Below, piece by piece: positions 26,409-35,266 of a stretch of DNA of 64,000 bases (position 1 is the stretch's first letter; every line of letters starts with the position of its first letter). Origin of the DNA: Hanamia caeni (GTDB lineage Bacteria > Bacteroidota > Bacteroidia > Chitinophagales > Chitinophagaceae); assembly GCF_003721595.1 (NCBI RefSeq), contig NZ_RJJR01000019.1, positions 1 to 64,000 of the forward strand. Reading direction: 5' to 3'. The notes below the pieces were generated by a model. The model ran no database searches. It was not told the DNA's origin and saw only the letters and a program-made list of their open reading frames with translations. Position numbers and translations under genes: made by a program.

Positions 26409-27403
26409 GCATTTTCCACAAAACCGCTCTCAGTGGCGGTAGCAGCTTCTTTAAAAGATTCCCTCGGTTTCAAGCCTAACAATTCAAACATCATTTTATC
26501 CTGGTCAAAATCCGGATTGGGAGTAGTTAATAATTTTTCACCGGAAAAAATTGAATTGGCGCCAGCCATGAAACAAAGCGCCTGCTCAACGATTGTCATT
26601 TCGGCGCGACCTGCACTTAAGCGTACCATCGCTTTAGGCATAATAATTCTCGCTGTTGCTATCATTCTTACCATATCCCAGATATCTACTTTTTGATTTC
26701 CTTCCAGCGGCGTACCTTTTACTCTAACCAATGCATTGATAGGAACGCTCCCGGGATGAGAAGGCAAAGTTGATAGTGTATGCAACATTCCAATTCTATC
26801 TTCATGTGTTTCGCCCAATCCAATAATGCCACCGCTGCATACGCTGATGCCTGCTTTGCGAACATTGCCTAAAGTTCTTAAACGGTCATCGTAAGTGCGG
26901 GTGGTAATAATATCTGCATAATGTTCCTCTGAAGTATCTACATTATGATTGTAAGCATACAACCCTGCGGCCTGCAATTTCTCTGCCTGGCTTTCACTAA
27001 GCATGCCCATCGTGCAGCATACTTCCATTCCCATTTCATTTACTCCTTTTACCATATCCAATACGCGGTCAAAATCACGATTGTCGCGCACTTCACGCCA
27101 TGCTGCTCCCATGCAAAAACGTGTAGAACCTGCATCTTTTGCCCTTTGCGCATATGCAAGCACTTCCTCTTTTTTCATCAATGCCTGCACATCAACGCCG
27201 GTGTGGTAACGTGCAGCCTGCGGACAATACGCGCAATCTTCAGGGCAACCACCGGTCTTGATCGAAAGCAAAGTACAAACCTGTACTTCACCTGTTTCCT
27301 GGAACTCACGGTGAACCGTAGACGCTTTATAAATTAGCTCTAATAATGGTGTATGATAAATTTCAGAAATTTCTTCTTTGGTCCAATCGTTTCGAATTTG
27401 CAT
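26396..27403 (-). CDS. bioB: Biotin synthase
   Basis: A 335-residue radical-SAM enzyme converting dethiobiotin to biotin. The SAM-binding [4Fe-4S] cluster cysteines are Cys53, Cys57 and Cys60 in GGCPEDCAYCPQ; further conserved segments are FCMGAAWREVRDNRDFD, YNHNVDTSEEHY, CSGGIIGLGETHEDR, INALVRVKGTPLEG and RLSAGRAEMT, which supplies the [2Fe-2S] ligand Arg. The ATG overlaps the stop of the PIN-toxin gene by one base (TAATG), so translation is probably coupled to that gene. The E1 gene follows 30 bp downstream. No other bio genes are nearby. Confidence 0.97.
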   Translation of the reverse strand: MQIRNDWTKEEISEIYHTPLLELIYKASTVHREFQETGEVQVCTLLSIKTGGCPEDCAYCPQAARYHTGVDVQALMKKEEVLAYAQRAKDAGSTRFCMGAAWREVRDNRDFDRVLDMVKGVNEMGMEVCCTMGMLSESQAEKLQAAGLYAYNHNVDTSEEHYADIITTRTYDDRLRTLGNVRKAGISVCSGGIIGLGETHEDRIGMLHTLSTLPSHPGSVPINALVRVKGTPLEGNQKVDIWDMVRMIATARIIMPKAMVRLSAGRAEMTIVEQALCFMAGANSIFSGEKLLTTPNPDFDQDKMMFELLGLKPRESFKEAATATESGFVENALIS

Positions 27404-27810
27404 TAAATAAATGGATTTAAGATGGTTAAAGTATTTTCTATTTTTTGATTGTGCTGTAAATCTTCAGAATATAAAACAGAACATTTATTTTCAAGAGCTG
27501 ATGAAATTATTAAAGAATCGTAATAGGAATACAGGTATTTAAAATGAATTTTTAAAGCGTTCCGGATGGTTTCAGTCGTATTAATTCTTACATCAAAATT
27601 CAGCTCCATCTCCGACAATGCGTTTGAAATAGAGGTCATGTCAAGATTGAACTTTTTTATCAATACATTACACATTTCTTGCAAAACCTGCGTACTGATA
27701 ATTGATTGAGTACTATTGATAAGATTCTTTGAAATCAAACTTTTTTGATTATTCAGAATTGAGTAAGAATATAAAATCACATTTGTATCAAAAAAAATAT
27801 TAGCGTTCAT
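27403..27810 (-). CDS. PIN-domain toxin (VapC-like)
   Basis: The 135-residue protein has the PIN nuclease fold with the expected acidic residues: Asp in FFDTNVILYSYS (residue 8), Glu in QVLQEMCNVLIKK, Asp in YYDSLIISSAL and the C-terminal SEDLQ. VapC toxins are Mg-dependent RNases, often acting on tRNA. The upstream antitoxin gene overlaps it by 11 bp. Downstream its stop overlaps the bioB ATG by one base. All four acidic positions are present, so the toxin is probably active. The module sits at the head of what looks like a biotin/E1 operon, an uncommon arrangement. Confidence 0.88.
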   Translation of the reverse strand: MNANIFFDTNVILYSYSILNNQKSLISKNLINSTQSIISTQVLQEMCNVLIKKFNLDMTSISNALSEMELNFDVRINTTETIRNALKIHFKYLYSYYDSLIISSALENKCSVLYSEDLQHNQKIENTLTILNPFI

Positions 27811-28006
27811 TAGCTTCTTCTCTGTTGAATTTGAATCCGGAAAGATCTAATTTGATTGCATCAAACGATTTATCTCTTTTAAATTGATCTGTCTCTTTAT
27901 CAATTTTAATTGCAAATACCTCAATTTGTTCTCCGATAAAATTATCAGGAATTGTCAATTCTATTTTGTTATTTTCAGGAATAACAATTTCTCTTATTGA
28001 TTCCAT
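27800..28006 (-). CDS. Antitoxin of the PIN toxin
   Basis: A 68-residue protein with an N-terminal beta-rich segment (IREIVIPENNKIELTIPDNF) followed by a short C-terminal tail (KLDLSGFKFNREEANER) that presumably wraps the toxin. It does not show a clear AbrB or ribbon-helix-helix motif, but size, position and the 11-bp overlap with the PIN gene identify it as the partner. About 130 bp upstream the M42 peptidase gene ends, leaving room for an autoregulated promoter. Confidence 0.75.
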   Translation of the reverse strand: MESIREIVIPENNKIELTIPDNFIGEQIEVFAIKIDKETDQFKRDKSFDAIKLDLSGFKFNREEANER

Positions 28007-28134
28007 GGCCTAAAATTTTAAACAAAAATAACTCAAAATGGCTTGAAGGGTATTTTATTGAATTCTGAAGTATCACCAATAAAATAAAATTCTTTACTAT
28101 TTATTCTTTTACTACTCTCAAAAAAATTTGTTCT

Positions 28135-29238
28135 TTAAAAATAGCTCAAATTCGTCTTAGGCGTTAATGCAAGCAAACTTTCATACATCAATTTTATCGT
28201 GTTTTCCACATCCGCTTTATTGATCATTTCAACCGTGGTATGCATATACCGGAGTGGGATAGAAATTAATGCGGAAGGGCAACCATCATTAGCATAAGCA
28301 AAAGAATCTGTGTCAGTGCCGGTGCTGCGACTCACAGCGGATAATTGATACGGAATCTTATTTTTAACCGCCGTTTCCTCAATCAACGCAAGCAATTTAT
28401 TATGCACCGCAGGCCCAAAAGTAAGCGCCGGGCCGTTTCCACATTTGCATTCGCCTTCTTTATTTTTATTGATCATTGGCGTGGTAGAATCATGAGTTAC
28501 ATCAGTGATAATTGCTACGTCAGGCTTTATTCTTCTTGCTATCATTTCAGCACCACGCAAACCAATTTCTTCCTGCACCGCATTTACAACATATAAAGAA
28601 TAAGGAAGAGATTTTTTATTTTCTTTTAAAAGCCGCGCCACCTCTGCAATCATAAATCCTCCGATGCGATTATCAAATGCACGGCCCACTAAATTATCAT
28701 AAGCCATTTCATCAAAACCTTCTGTATAAGTGGCCACAGCGCCCACATGAACTCCCAAATCTTCTACTTCTTTCTTATTTCTTGCACCACAGTCAAGAAA
28801 TAAATTTTCAACCTTTGGTTGATTTTCTTTGTCGTCATTGCCATGACGGGTATGGATAGCCGGCCAGCCAAAAACCGCTTTCACAGGCCCTTTCCTTCCA
28901 TGAATAATCACCCGTTGCGATGGAGCTATCTGGTGATCAACGCCACCGTTTCTTTTCAAATAAATAAGCCCTTCAGGATTGATGTAATTCACAAACCAGC
29001 TAATTTCATCAGCGTGCGCTTCAATCACAACTTTAAATGCCTGGTCAGGATTAATAACGCCTACGGCAGTGCCGTAAGGATCGGTAAAAGTGGTGTCCAC
29101 ATATTTTTTTATATAATTAAGCCACACTTTTTGTCCATTATATTCCAGCCCAATCGGCGAGGCGGTATTCATATAATTTTTTAAGAATTCTTTGGATTGA
29201 TCTGAGATTCCGAAAGCAGATTTATTACTTTTTGCCAT
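28135..29238 (-). CDS. M42 family metalloaminopeptidase
   Basis: The 367-residue protein is a dinuclear-metal M42 peptidase (the older name endoglucanase M is misleading). Metal and catalytic motifs: HADEISWFV (His and Asp), DNRIGGF (bridging Asp), VQEEIGLRGA (catalytic Glu pair), DVTHDSTTP and the C-terminal His in RYMHTTVEM. M42 enzymes form large tetrahedral dodecamers and remove N-terminal residues from peptides in the cytoplasm. No signal peptide is visible. It is preceded by the UbiA-like gene on the same strand, 33 bp away. Confidence 0.93.
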   Translation of the reverse strand: MAKSNKSAFGISDQSKEFLKNYMNTASPIGLEYNGQKVWLNYIKKYVDTTFTDPYGTAVGVINPDQAFKVVIEAHADEISWFVNYINPEGLIYLKRNGGVDHQIAPSQRVIIHGRKGPVKAVFGWPAIHTRHGNDDKENQPKVENLFLDCGARNKKEVEDLGVHVGAVATYTEGFDEMAYDNLVGRAFDNRIGGFMIAEVARLLKENKKSLPYSLYVVNAVQEEIGLRGAEMIARRIKPDVAIITDVTHDSTTPMINKNKEGECKCGNGPALTFGPAVHNKLLALIEETAVKNKIPYQLSAVSRSTGTDTDSFAYANDGCPSALISIPLRYMHTTVEMINKADVENTIKLMYESLLALTPKTNLSYF

Positions 29239-29270
29239 ATCTAAATTTTCTTTTTAAAAGTTTTGCAAAT

Positions 29271-30119
29271 TTAAAGGTTTAAACTGAATGCATATATCAG
29301 CACAGCCTGAAGCAGCATCATTCCATCAATTCCGGCAAGGTAAATGATGTCTGAATTGTTCTTTTTTGTTTGTTCAATCACCCAAAAAGTAATGAGCAAA
29401 GAAATAACCACTGCCACCAAAAATGATAATTGAGGAACATAAATATATTGAACCACGGACAGCAGCAGCAATAGAATAAGCAAGGCATACGATAGCCTAT
29501 AACATGCCGCCTTGCCCAGCTTCACAGGAAGCGTATTAATTCTTTCTTCCCGGTCTATTTCAATATCACGCAGGTCAAATAATAAACAAAGAACAAACAT
29601 GAATATAAAGCGCTTTATAAAAACTAAAAAAAACAGCCAGTTGTCCACGTGCATGGTATTTACCGGAAACCAAACGGTGACTAAAGTCCACAGCAACGAC
29701 AGGGTAACAATTTTCAAAAATCCGTAATCTTTAATTTTTCTTCTTTTACCCATCGGCAAAAATGGAAAAGAATATAAAAAAGAAACAGCGGCGAGGCACG
29801 CAAGGATAATAAAATGTTTGAGATGAAAGCTAAAAAAACTAAACAATATTAACAGGCTGGCAATCACCAGCAATATAAAATGGACTTGTTTATTTTGAAA
29901 CGACCATTGTAATCTCTGTGAATTTTTTACCGCTTTTTTTTTTGTGGAATAATGAAGATTGTACTGTAGTAAAGTAGCGCCAAAAACGAAACAATAAAAG
30001 CCCGGTGAATTGAATGGAAGCCCCAGCAGTATATTGGTTTCGATACACAAACCAACCGCGCAGCAAGCGACAAAGATGCTGCTGAACAGAATAAATTCCC
30101 ATAGTTTTTTTATCCGCAC
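29271..30119 (-). CDS. UbiA-like integral membrane protein
   Basis: A 282-residue membrane protein with about eight or nine hydrophobic helices. The second aspartate motif of UbiA prenyltransferases is present as DLRDIEIDREERINTLP (about residue 180). The first Asp-rich motif, normally NDxxDxxxD in the loop after helix 2, is not found; the corresponding loop reads YNLHYSTKKKAV. Such divergent members occur in Bacteroidota; activity as a prenyltransferase is doubtful. It begins 3 bp after the upstream lipoprotein gene, so the two are co-transcribed. Confidence 0.75.
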   Translation of the reverse strand: MRIKKLWEFILFSSIFVACCAVGLCIETNILLGLPFNSPGFYCFVFGATLLQYNLHYSTKKKAVKNSQRLQWSFQNKQVHFILLVIASLLILFSFFSFHLKHFIILACLAAVSFLYSFPFLPMGKRRKIKDYGFLKIVTLSLLWTLVTVWFPVNTMHVDNWLFFLVFIKRFIFMFVLCLLFDLRDIEIDREERINTLPVKLGKAACYRLSYALLILLLLLSVVQYIYVPQLSFLVAVVISLLITFWVIEQTKKNNSDIIYLAGIDGMMLLQAVLIYAFSLNL

Positions 30120-30122
30120 TTT

Positions 30123-30548
30123 TTATTGATAAAGAAGAACAATCGGAGGTGAAGCAGCCGTATCGCTTATGTGCCCGGCCTTATCTTTTATAACAAAACG
30201 AAAAGTTGCAGTATCGTTTCTCTGGCACTGGGGAGCGATATCAAAATACCTGAAATTAACGAGGATATCTCCTTTTTCATTCTTGGTAACGGGAAATGAG
30301 GGAATAGTGTAATAATCGGTAAAATTGCTATTGGTACAAGTAGGCTCAACCTTTTGAATAAAAAGAGAATCATTCAGGTCGCCCTCGGCATCAGTAAATT
30401 CAAGAGTAAATTGAATGCCCGAATTAGGAGGAATAATTTTTGAGCTGACCGATTTAAACCTTAAGGAGGGCGTTGATTTAAATTTATCTTTGGAGCAACC
30501 AGATAAGATAGCCACTATCAATATGGAAAATAAAACTTTGTAACGCAT
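30123..30548 (-). CDS. Lipoprotein of unknown function
   Basis: The 141-residue protein has a lipoprotein signal (ILSGC, Cys near residue 18) followed by SKDKFKSTPSLRF. The mature part is beta-rich, with FTLEFTDAEGDLNDSLFIQK and the ending FRFVIKDKAGHISDTAASPPI, similar to Bacteroidota lipoproteins whose mature part reads like an Ig-like or cadherin-like fold. No enzyme motif. The start codon lies only 38 bp from the CTG at which the divergent LuxE-like gene may start. It is followed after 3 bp by the UbiA-like gene. Confidence 0.75.
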   Translation of the reverse strand: MRYKVLFSILIVAILSGCSKDKFKSTPSLRFKSVSSKIIPPNSGIQFTLEFTDAEGDLNDSLFIQKVEPTCTNSNFTDYYTIPSFPVTKNEKGDILVNFRYFDIAPQCQRNDTATFRFVIKDKAGHISDTAASPPIVLLYQ

Positions 30549-30586
30549 CTTTGTAGCTTAATTTTTTCAAATTTAATTATTAAAAA

Positions 30587-31600
30587 CTGAATAATAAGTT
30601 AGAAATAGAACAATTAGAGGATAAAATATTTAATGCCGCCTATTATAATTTTGATGAGGTTGCGTTAGAGATTTTTTCATTCCAATATCATAATAATGAA
30701 CTGTACAGGAATTATGTAGATGCCATTGGAATAAATATTGGAAGCGTGGATAACATAGAAAAGATTCCGTTTCTTCCCATCTCATTTTTCAAGACCCACG
30801 AGGTGAAAACAACAGATTTTAATCCAGAAATTGTTTTCGAAAGCAGCGGCACTACTGGTGCCAATACCAGCCGCCACCTGGTAAAAACGGCATCGCTCTA
30901 CCGCAAAAGCTTTTTAAAAACATTCAATCATTTTTATGGAAGGCCTGCACAATGGTGCATTCTTGCTTTATTGCCCGGCTACCTGGAACGAGAAAATTCA
31001 TCGCTTGTTTATATGGTGAACAATCTTGTACAAAAAAGCGTACAAAATGGAAGTGGCTTTTATCTTCATGAACATGATAAGCTTTACCAGGCGCTGGTAA
31101 AAAATGAAATTACACAAAAGCCCACTTTGCTAATCGGGGTAACGTACGCGCTTTTGGATTTTGCACAAAAATATTCACTGAAACTTCAAAATACCATAGT
31201 GATGGAAACCGGCGGAATGAAAGGGAAACGTGAAGAAATTACCCGCGAAGAAGTGCATACAGAATTAAAAAAACAATTGGGCTTGTCAGCCATTCATTCC
31301 GAATATGGAATGACGGAACTGCTTTCACAGGCGTATTCTAAAGGCCATGGAGTGTTCTTTTGTCCTCCCTGGATGAAAATTGTTTTAAGGGAATATAACG
31401 ACCCATTTGCTGTTAAAGCTGTGGCTTATAATAAAAAACCATTTAGCGGCCTCATCAACATTATTGATTTCGCCAATCTTTTTTCGTGCAGCTTCATTGC
31501 CACCGATGATGTTGGCAGATTGCATCCTGATAATTCATTTGAGGTGATGGGCCGAAGAGATATGAGTGATATGCGTGGCTGTAGCCTGCTCACTCTTTAA
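30587..31600 (+). CDS. LuxE-like acyl-protein synthetase family, no ATG start
   Basis: The protein belongs to the LuxE/adenylate-forming family: ESSGTTGANTSRHLV (phosphate loop), MVNNLVQKS, LLIGVTYALLDFAQ, METGGMKGKREEITREE and the SEYGMTELLSQAYS motif. LuxE adenylates fatty acids and transfers them to its own Cys; many Bacteroidota homologues act in envelope or surface-glycan modification. The reading frame is open from 30584, and 53 residues upstream of the first GTG (30746) read as family-like sequence (LEDKIFNAAYYNFDEVALEI). There is no ATG or TTG in that stretch; the only early candidate is CTG at 30587, in an A-rich context that looks like a mutated ATG. The divergent lipoprotein gene starts 38 bp away and the gene ends at a shared terminator. 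Confidence 0.8.
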   Translation: MNNKLEIEQLEDKIFNAAYYNFDEVALEIFSFQYHNNELYRNYVDAIGINIGSVDNIEKIPFLPISFFKTHEVKTTDFNPEIVFESSGTTGANTSRHLVKTASLYRKSFLKTFNHFYGRPAQWCILALLPGYLERENSSLVYMVNNLVQKSVQNGSGFYLHEHDKLYQALVKNEITQKPTLLIGVTYALLDFAQKYSLKLQNTIVMETGGMKGKREEITREEVHTELKKQLGLSAIHSEYGMTELLSQAYSKGHGVFFCPPWMKIVLREYNDPFAVKAVAYNKKPFSGLINIIDFANLFSCSFIATDDVGRLHPDNSFEVMGRRDMSDMRGCSLLTL

Positions 31601-31650
31601 AATGTTGAGCTAACGGTAAACGCATAAAAAGAATGCTTTTTTATTTATAT

Positions 31651-31683
31651 AAAAAAAGTTGAGCATTACACTCAACTTTTTTT
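31651..31683. terminator. Bidirectional intrinsic terminator
   Basis: AAAAAAAGTTGAG (31651-31663) is the exact complement of CTCAACTTTTTTT (31671-31683) with a 7-base loop. It lies between the convergent LuxE-like gene and the lipoprotein gene at 31701 and offers a T run in both directions. Confidence 0.9.
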
Positions 31684-31700
31684 AAGAAAATTTATTTCTG

Positions 31701-32213
31701 CTATTTTTTGTCCAAAGCATCTTTTGTATCTTTTACGGCTTTGTTAGCTGCCTCGCCTGCCGAGCTCACACCTTTGCGGGCTGCATCTCCTGCCGCATTC
31801 ACACCTGAATTGATAGAATCTGCGGCAGTATTTACACCTTCTTTAGCCGCGTTCCACGCATCATTGATGGCATTGCCTGCCTTATCATACATGTCGCCGG
31901 AGTGCGAAACAATCTCTCCCTGCGCTAGTGTATCAGTAAGATTACCATTAGTTACAGTTCCATTTGTGTGAACAACTATTCCATTTCCCATAGTTTGTTC
32001 TTTGTCAGTAGTTACCCATTTGTCTTCCTTATAAATGTAGAGATTATGATCTTCAAATTTAACATCGCCAGCTGCAGCAGTGTAAGGAGTAGGTGTGGCA
32101 AGGCTTCTGTTAACAGTATCTGTTGTGGCATTAACTTCTTCTTTTTGCGTGCCGGGGCTGTCACAAGACGCCAAAAGCGCTATTATACATGAAAACAAAA
32201 AAATCTTTTTCAT
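31701..32213 (-). CDS. Lipoprotein with DUF6799-like domain and Ala/Lys-rich helical tail
   Basis: A 170-residue protein with lipobox LLASC (Cys near residue 17). Residues 50-105 form a compact domain (VKFEDHNLYIYKEDKWVTTD, then MGNGIVVHTNGTVT) resembling DUF6799. From residue 110 to the end the sequence is a repeated amphipathic helix with 7- to 11-residue periodicity (ADSINSGVNAAGDAARKG, then SSAGEAANKAVKDTKD), reminiscent of LEA or YtxH-like stress proteins. Probable role: envelope-associated protection; inferred from composition only. Followed by a bidirectional terminator. Confidence 0.7.
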   Translation of the reverse strand: MKKIFLFSCIIALLASCDSPGTQKEEVNATTDTVNRSLATPTPYTAAAGDVKFEDHNLYIYKEDKWVTTDKEQTMGNGIVVHTNGTVTNGNLTDTLAQGEIVSHSGDMYDKAGNAINDAWNAAKEGVNTAADSINSGVNAAGDAARKGVSSAGEAANKAVKDTKDALDKK

Positions 32214-32563
32214 AATTTTTGATTTAAATGATTTTTAAATTCGGTTTGGAAATGAATATTGAAATCATCATGCCAAACTAAAGGTTTAATAAATGAAATA
32301 ATTTAAACCAGTAATCCTAAGGCATTTAAATCAATTTTATACTGAAAAAATATCAAAAAAGGAAAGTTCTAAAACAGCGGGCAAGTTTTCATTTTTAGAT
32401 AGAAGGAAGTTTTTCCCCAAATAATAGCGTTTACTTATTTGAAAACGATAATTTATTTACGTGCATAAAACACTATTTTTTACCTTTTTACGAGGAGAAT
32501 AAAAAAATAAATTATTTGTTGGTTTACTACCCAAGATAAAAATATTATTTCAGATTAAAACGG
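32214..32563. other. Intergenic region, 350 bp
   Basis: A/T-rich spacer between gdhA (ending at 32564) and the lipoprotein gene starting at 32213. I see no strong hairpin, repeat or open frame. It must contain the promoter of the lipoprotein gene, but no good match to TTTG plus TAnnTTTG stands out. Confidence 0.5.
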
Positions 32564-33946
32564 CTATACCACTCCCTGCGCTATCATTGCGTCGGCAACT
32601 TTAACGAAACCTGCGATATTAGCGCCTTTTTCGTAATTAATGTAACCGTCTCCGTCAGTTCCATATTTTACACACTTACCATGAATCTGTTGCATAATCT
32701 GTTTCAGCTTATTATCCACTTCTTCCCTTGTCCATGAAAGCCTCTGCGAATTTTGCGACATCTCAAGTCCGGAAACCGCCACTCCGCCTGCATTTGCTGC
32801 TTTGCCGGGTCCGTATAAAATACGGGCATTTATAAATTCATGGATGGCTTCAGAAGTGGATGGCATATTAGCGCCTTCCGCCACACATATACAACCATTT
32901 TTTAAAAGGGTTTTGGCATCTTCTCCATCCAATTCATTTTGCGTCGCATTTGGAAAAGCAATGTCACATGGAATTTTCCACGGCCTTTCACCCTCAAAAA
33001 ATTCCAGATTAAATTTCCTGGCAAAATCACTGATTCTGCCTCTTCTTTCATTTTTCAATTCCAGGATAAAATTCAATTTTTCAAAATCAAGGCCTGCAGG
33101 GTCATACACAAACCCTTCAGAGTCGGACAGCGTAATTACTTTGGCTCCGATTTCCAGGCATTTTTCAATAGTGTATTGAGATACGTTGCCTGAGCCTGAA
33201 ATACAAATTGTTTTTCCTTTTATAGACTGGCCTCTCGTTTTCAGCATAGCTTCTGCAAAATACACCAGGCCATAACCGGTGGCTTCAGGCCTTATAAGGC
33301 TTCCGCCAAATTCGCTTCCCTTTCCGGTAAGCATGCCTGTAAACCTGCCTGTGATTCTTTTATATTGTCCGAAAAGATACCCGATTTCCCTTCCGCCCAC
33401 ACCAATATCTCCTGCCGGTATATCGACATTAGAGCCTATATGCCTGTATAATTCATTCATAAAGCTCTGGCTGAATTTCATCACTTCGTTATCGGATTTT
33501 CCTTTGCTGTCAAAATCTGAACCGCCCTTACCGGCGCCCATTGGAAGGCCGGTGAGGCTGTTTTTAAACACCTGTTCAAAAGCAAGAAATTTAAGAATGC
33601 TAAGATTTACGCTGCTGTGAAAACGCAGCCCTCCTTTGTAAGGGCCGATGGCGCTGCTCATCTGCACACGGTATCCGCGGTTGATTTCTATTTCGCCTTT
33701 ATCGTTCAGCCATGGCACCTGGAACATAATCACCCGTTCCGGCTCTGCAATTCGTTCTAAAATTTTAAACTTTTTATATTTTGGATGCGCTTCCATAAAT
33801 GGAATGATGGAATCCGCTACATCATGAGCAGCTTGCAAAAATTCAGTTTCATGCGGATTTTTCTTAGTCAGATTTTTCAAAAACATGTCTACCCCATTGC
33901 TGGCAGGCACAGCATGGTTCATCACTTTTTCGTTTATTGCTGTCAT
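32564..33946 (-). CDS. gdhA: NADP-type glutamate dehydrogenase
   Basis: The 460-residue protein is a hexameric glutamate dehydrogenase that aminates 2-oxoglutarate. The substrate region has FHSSVNLSILKFLAFEQVFK and LTGLPMGAGKGGSDFDSKG (catalytic and binding lysines), followed by DIPAGDIGVGGREIGYLFG. The nucleotide domain has ISGSGNVSQYTIEKC and SDSEGFVYDPAG. The family form of about 450 residues is usually NADP(H)-specific and biosynthetic. Single gene; no regulatory partner nearby. Start at ATG 33946 gives the usual length. Confidence 0.95.
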   Translation of the reverse strand: MTAINEKVMNHAVPASNGVDMFLKNLTKKNPHETEFLQAAHDVADSIIPFMEAHPKYKKFKILERIAEPERVIMFQVPWLNDKGEIEINRGYRVQMSSAIGPYKGGLRFHSSVNLSILKFLAFEQVFKNSLTGLPMGAGKGGSDFDSKGKSDNEVMKFSQSFMNELYRHIGSNVDIPAGDIGVGGREIGYLFGQYKRITGRFTGMLTGKGSEFGGSLIRPEATGYGLVYFAEAMLKTRGQSIKGKTICISGSGNVSQYTIEKCLEIGAKVITLSDSEGFVYDPAGLDFEKLNFILELKNERRGRISDFARKFNLEFFEGERPWKIPCDIAFPNATQNELDGEDAKTLLKNGCICVAEGANMPSTSEAIHEFINARILYGPGKAANAGGVAVSGLEMSQNSQRLSWTREEVDNKLKQIMQQIHGKCVKYGTDGDGYINYEKGANIAGFVKVADAMIAQGVV

Positions 33947-34082
33947 ATTAAAATTTTAGATTGTAATCTTCCAAGGTTTGTAAATTTCGTAAAAAACAAT
34001 GGTCATTCTTACAATGGTATTTTCGAATTGTGGAAAATCTCACTAAATATTTGATTTTCCAAATAATATTGTTTAAAAATCT

Positions 34083-34712
34083 TCAATCATTTCTTATAAG
34101 CACATTTACTGAATGAGCGTCTGCTGAGGGATGATAGGCTACCTGGGCCTTCCCGATGTTCACAAATCCTGATTTTTCAAACTGGCACATAATAGCAGGA
34201 TTGTTAATAAAAACCTGCGACCACTGCACTCCTATTTCTTTGCAGAACGCATCACGAACGTTAAACAATTTTCTGCTCAACCCTTTCTGCCTGTAATCAG
34301 GATGCACTACCAGGCGGCTATAAAAAGCGAAAGGCCATTTTTGAGGCAATAAAAATTTTTGAACTGAGAGATGATAGGGAAAGTCAGCGAATGAATAAAA
34401 CAGGTTCAACCTCGCAGATGCAATAATTTTATTTTCATCATTTACAACTATCCAATGAAAAGCTGTTTCATCTAATTCATCATACCATCCATCAGGGTAT
34501 AAATTCCTGTTTACAAATTCTGTTTTGCCTGAGTGTTCCCACACATTTAGCCTGAGATGGTACACTTCTTTTAAAAGGGAATCATCGGCTACAAGCCGGG
34601 GCGTTAATTCCTTTTGCTCTAAAAAAGTATCTAAAAAGGAAACCATTGCCGGCGCATCATGTAACGCTGTACCAGGCAAAATGGAAGGATTAATTTCCAG
34701 GAGTGTGTTCAT
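34083..34712 (-). CDS. GNAT-family N-acetyltransferase
   Basis: A 209-residue protein with a GNAT core in its second half: strands with HWIVVNDENKIIASARL, then FYSRLVVHPDYRQKGLSRKLFN, the acetyl-CoA pyrophosphate loop being RQKGLSRK, and a C-terminal VFINNPAIMCQFEKSGF helix-strand. The N-terminal 40 residues are an extension without obvious motif. Substrate unknown; the long core insert resembles GNATs related to autoinducer synthase-like acyltransferases, but that is weak. It is followed by a 554-bp spacer on its upstream side. Confidence 0.8.
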   Translation of the reverse strand: MNTLLEINPSILPGTALHDAPAMVSFLDTFLEQKELTPRLVADDSLLKEVYHLRLNVWEHSGKTEFVNRNLYPDGWYDELDETAFHWIVVNDENKIIASARLNLFYSFADFPYHLSVQKFLLPQKWPFAFYSRLVVHPDYRQKGLSRKLFNVRDAFCKEIGVQWSQVFINNPAIMCQFEKSGFVNIGKAQVAYHPSADAHSVNVLIRND

Positions 34713-35266
34713 TATGTAATAAGAAAAACGTGGGTAAAAAAAATTGTTAGTTGCAGAGCGGATAAAGGTTTCCTATCAACGTCGGCAGACGATGTAATAT
34801 CGGAGTGCGATGGGTAATTGGTATATGATCGGTAAAATCATTGTGCAAATATATACATGCATAACATGAGTGAGGTAAATGTTATTGTAAAATTTTAGTT
34901 ACAAATGCAGCTCGCTCTGTAAATAAAAATCAGTAGAGCAAAAAATAACAGGATTTTGTATTTTGATTCATACAATAATCGCTGGCTTTAAATGAATGAC
35001 GACGGCATTTCTCACGATAAAAATTTTATCTTCCGTAAATACACTAACGCCGGAATCGTTCTTTTACCAAACGTTCCGTAAATATATATTTTGCGGATGC
35101 CGTATAAATTCTATTGTATGGTGTGTGCATCCGGGCTATCTTTGTTGAGGAAAAATGATTAAAATTTTAAGCACACTTTCCTCTTAATTCAAAAACGTGC
35201 AAATCTTTTTCCATCTTCCTTGAAATGCCTTTTTTATTTAAACTTACCGATATTATGCGTTAGTTT
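34713..35266. other. Intergenic region, 554 bp, no gene found
   Basis: The spacer holds two copies of TTCCGTAAATA (near 35031 and 35080) and a plus-strand TATCTTTG (35137-35144) that fits the -7 consensus. Downstream of it an ATG at 35155 opens a frame of only ten codons. It may be the remnant of a lost plus-strand gene or an unannotated small RNA promoter. Nothing else is convincing. Confidence 0.4.

Noticed and set aside
35155..35187. Ten-codon plus-strand frame after a promoter-like site
   Set aside because: Too short to support as a gene; kept only as an observation.
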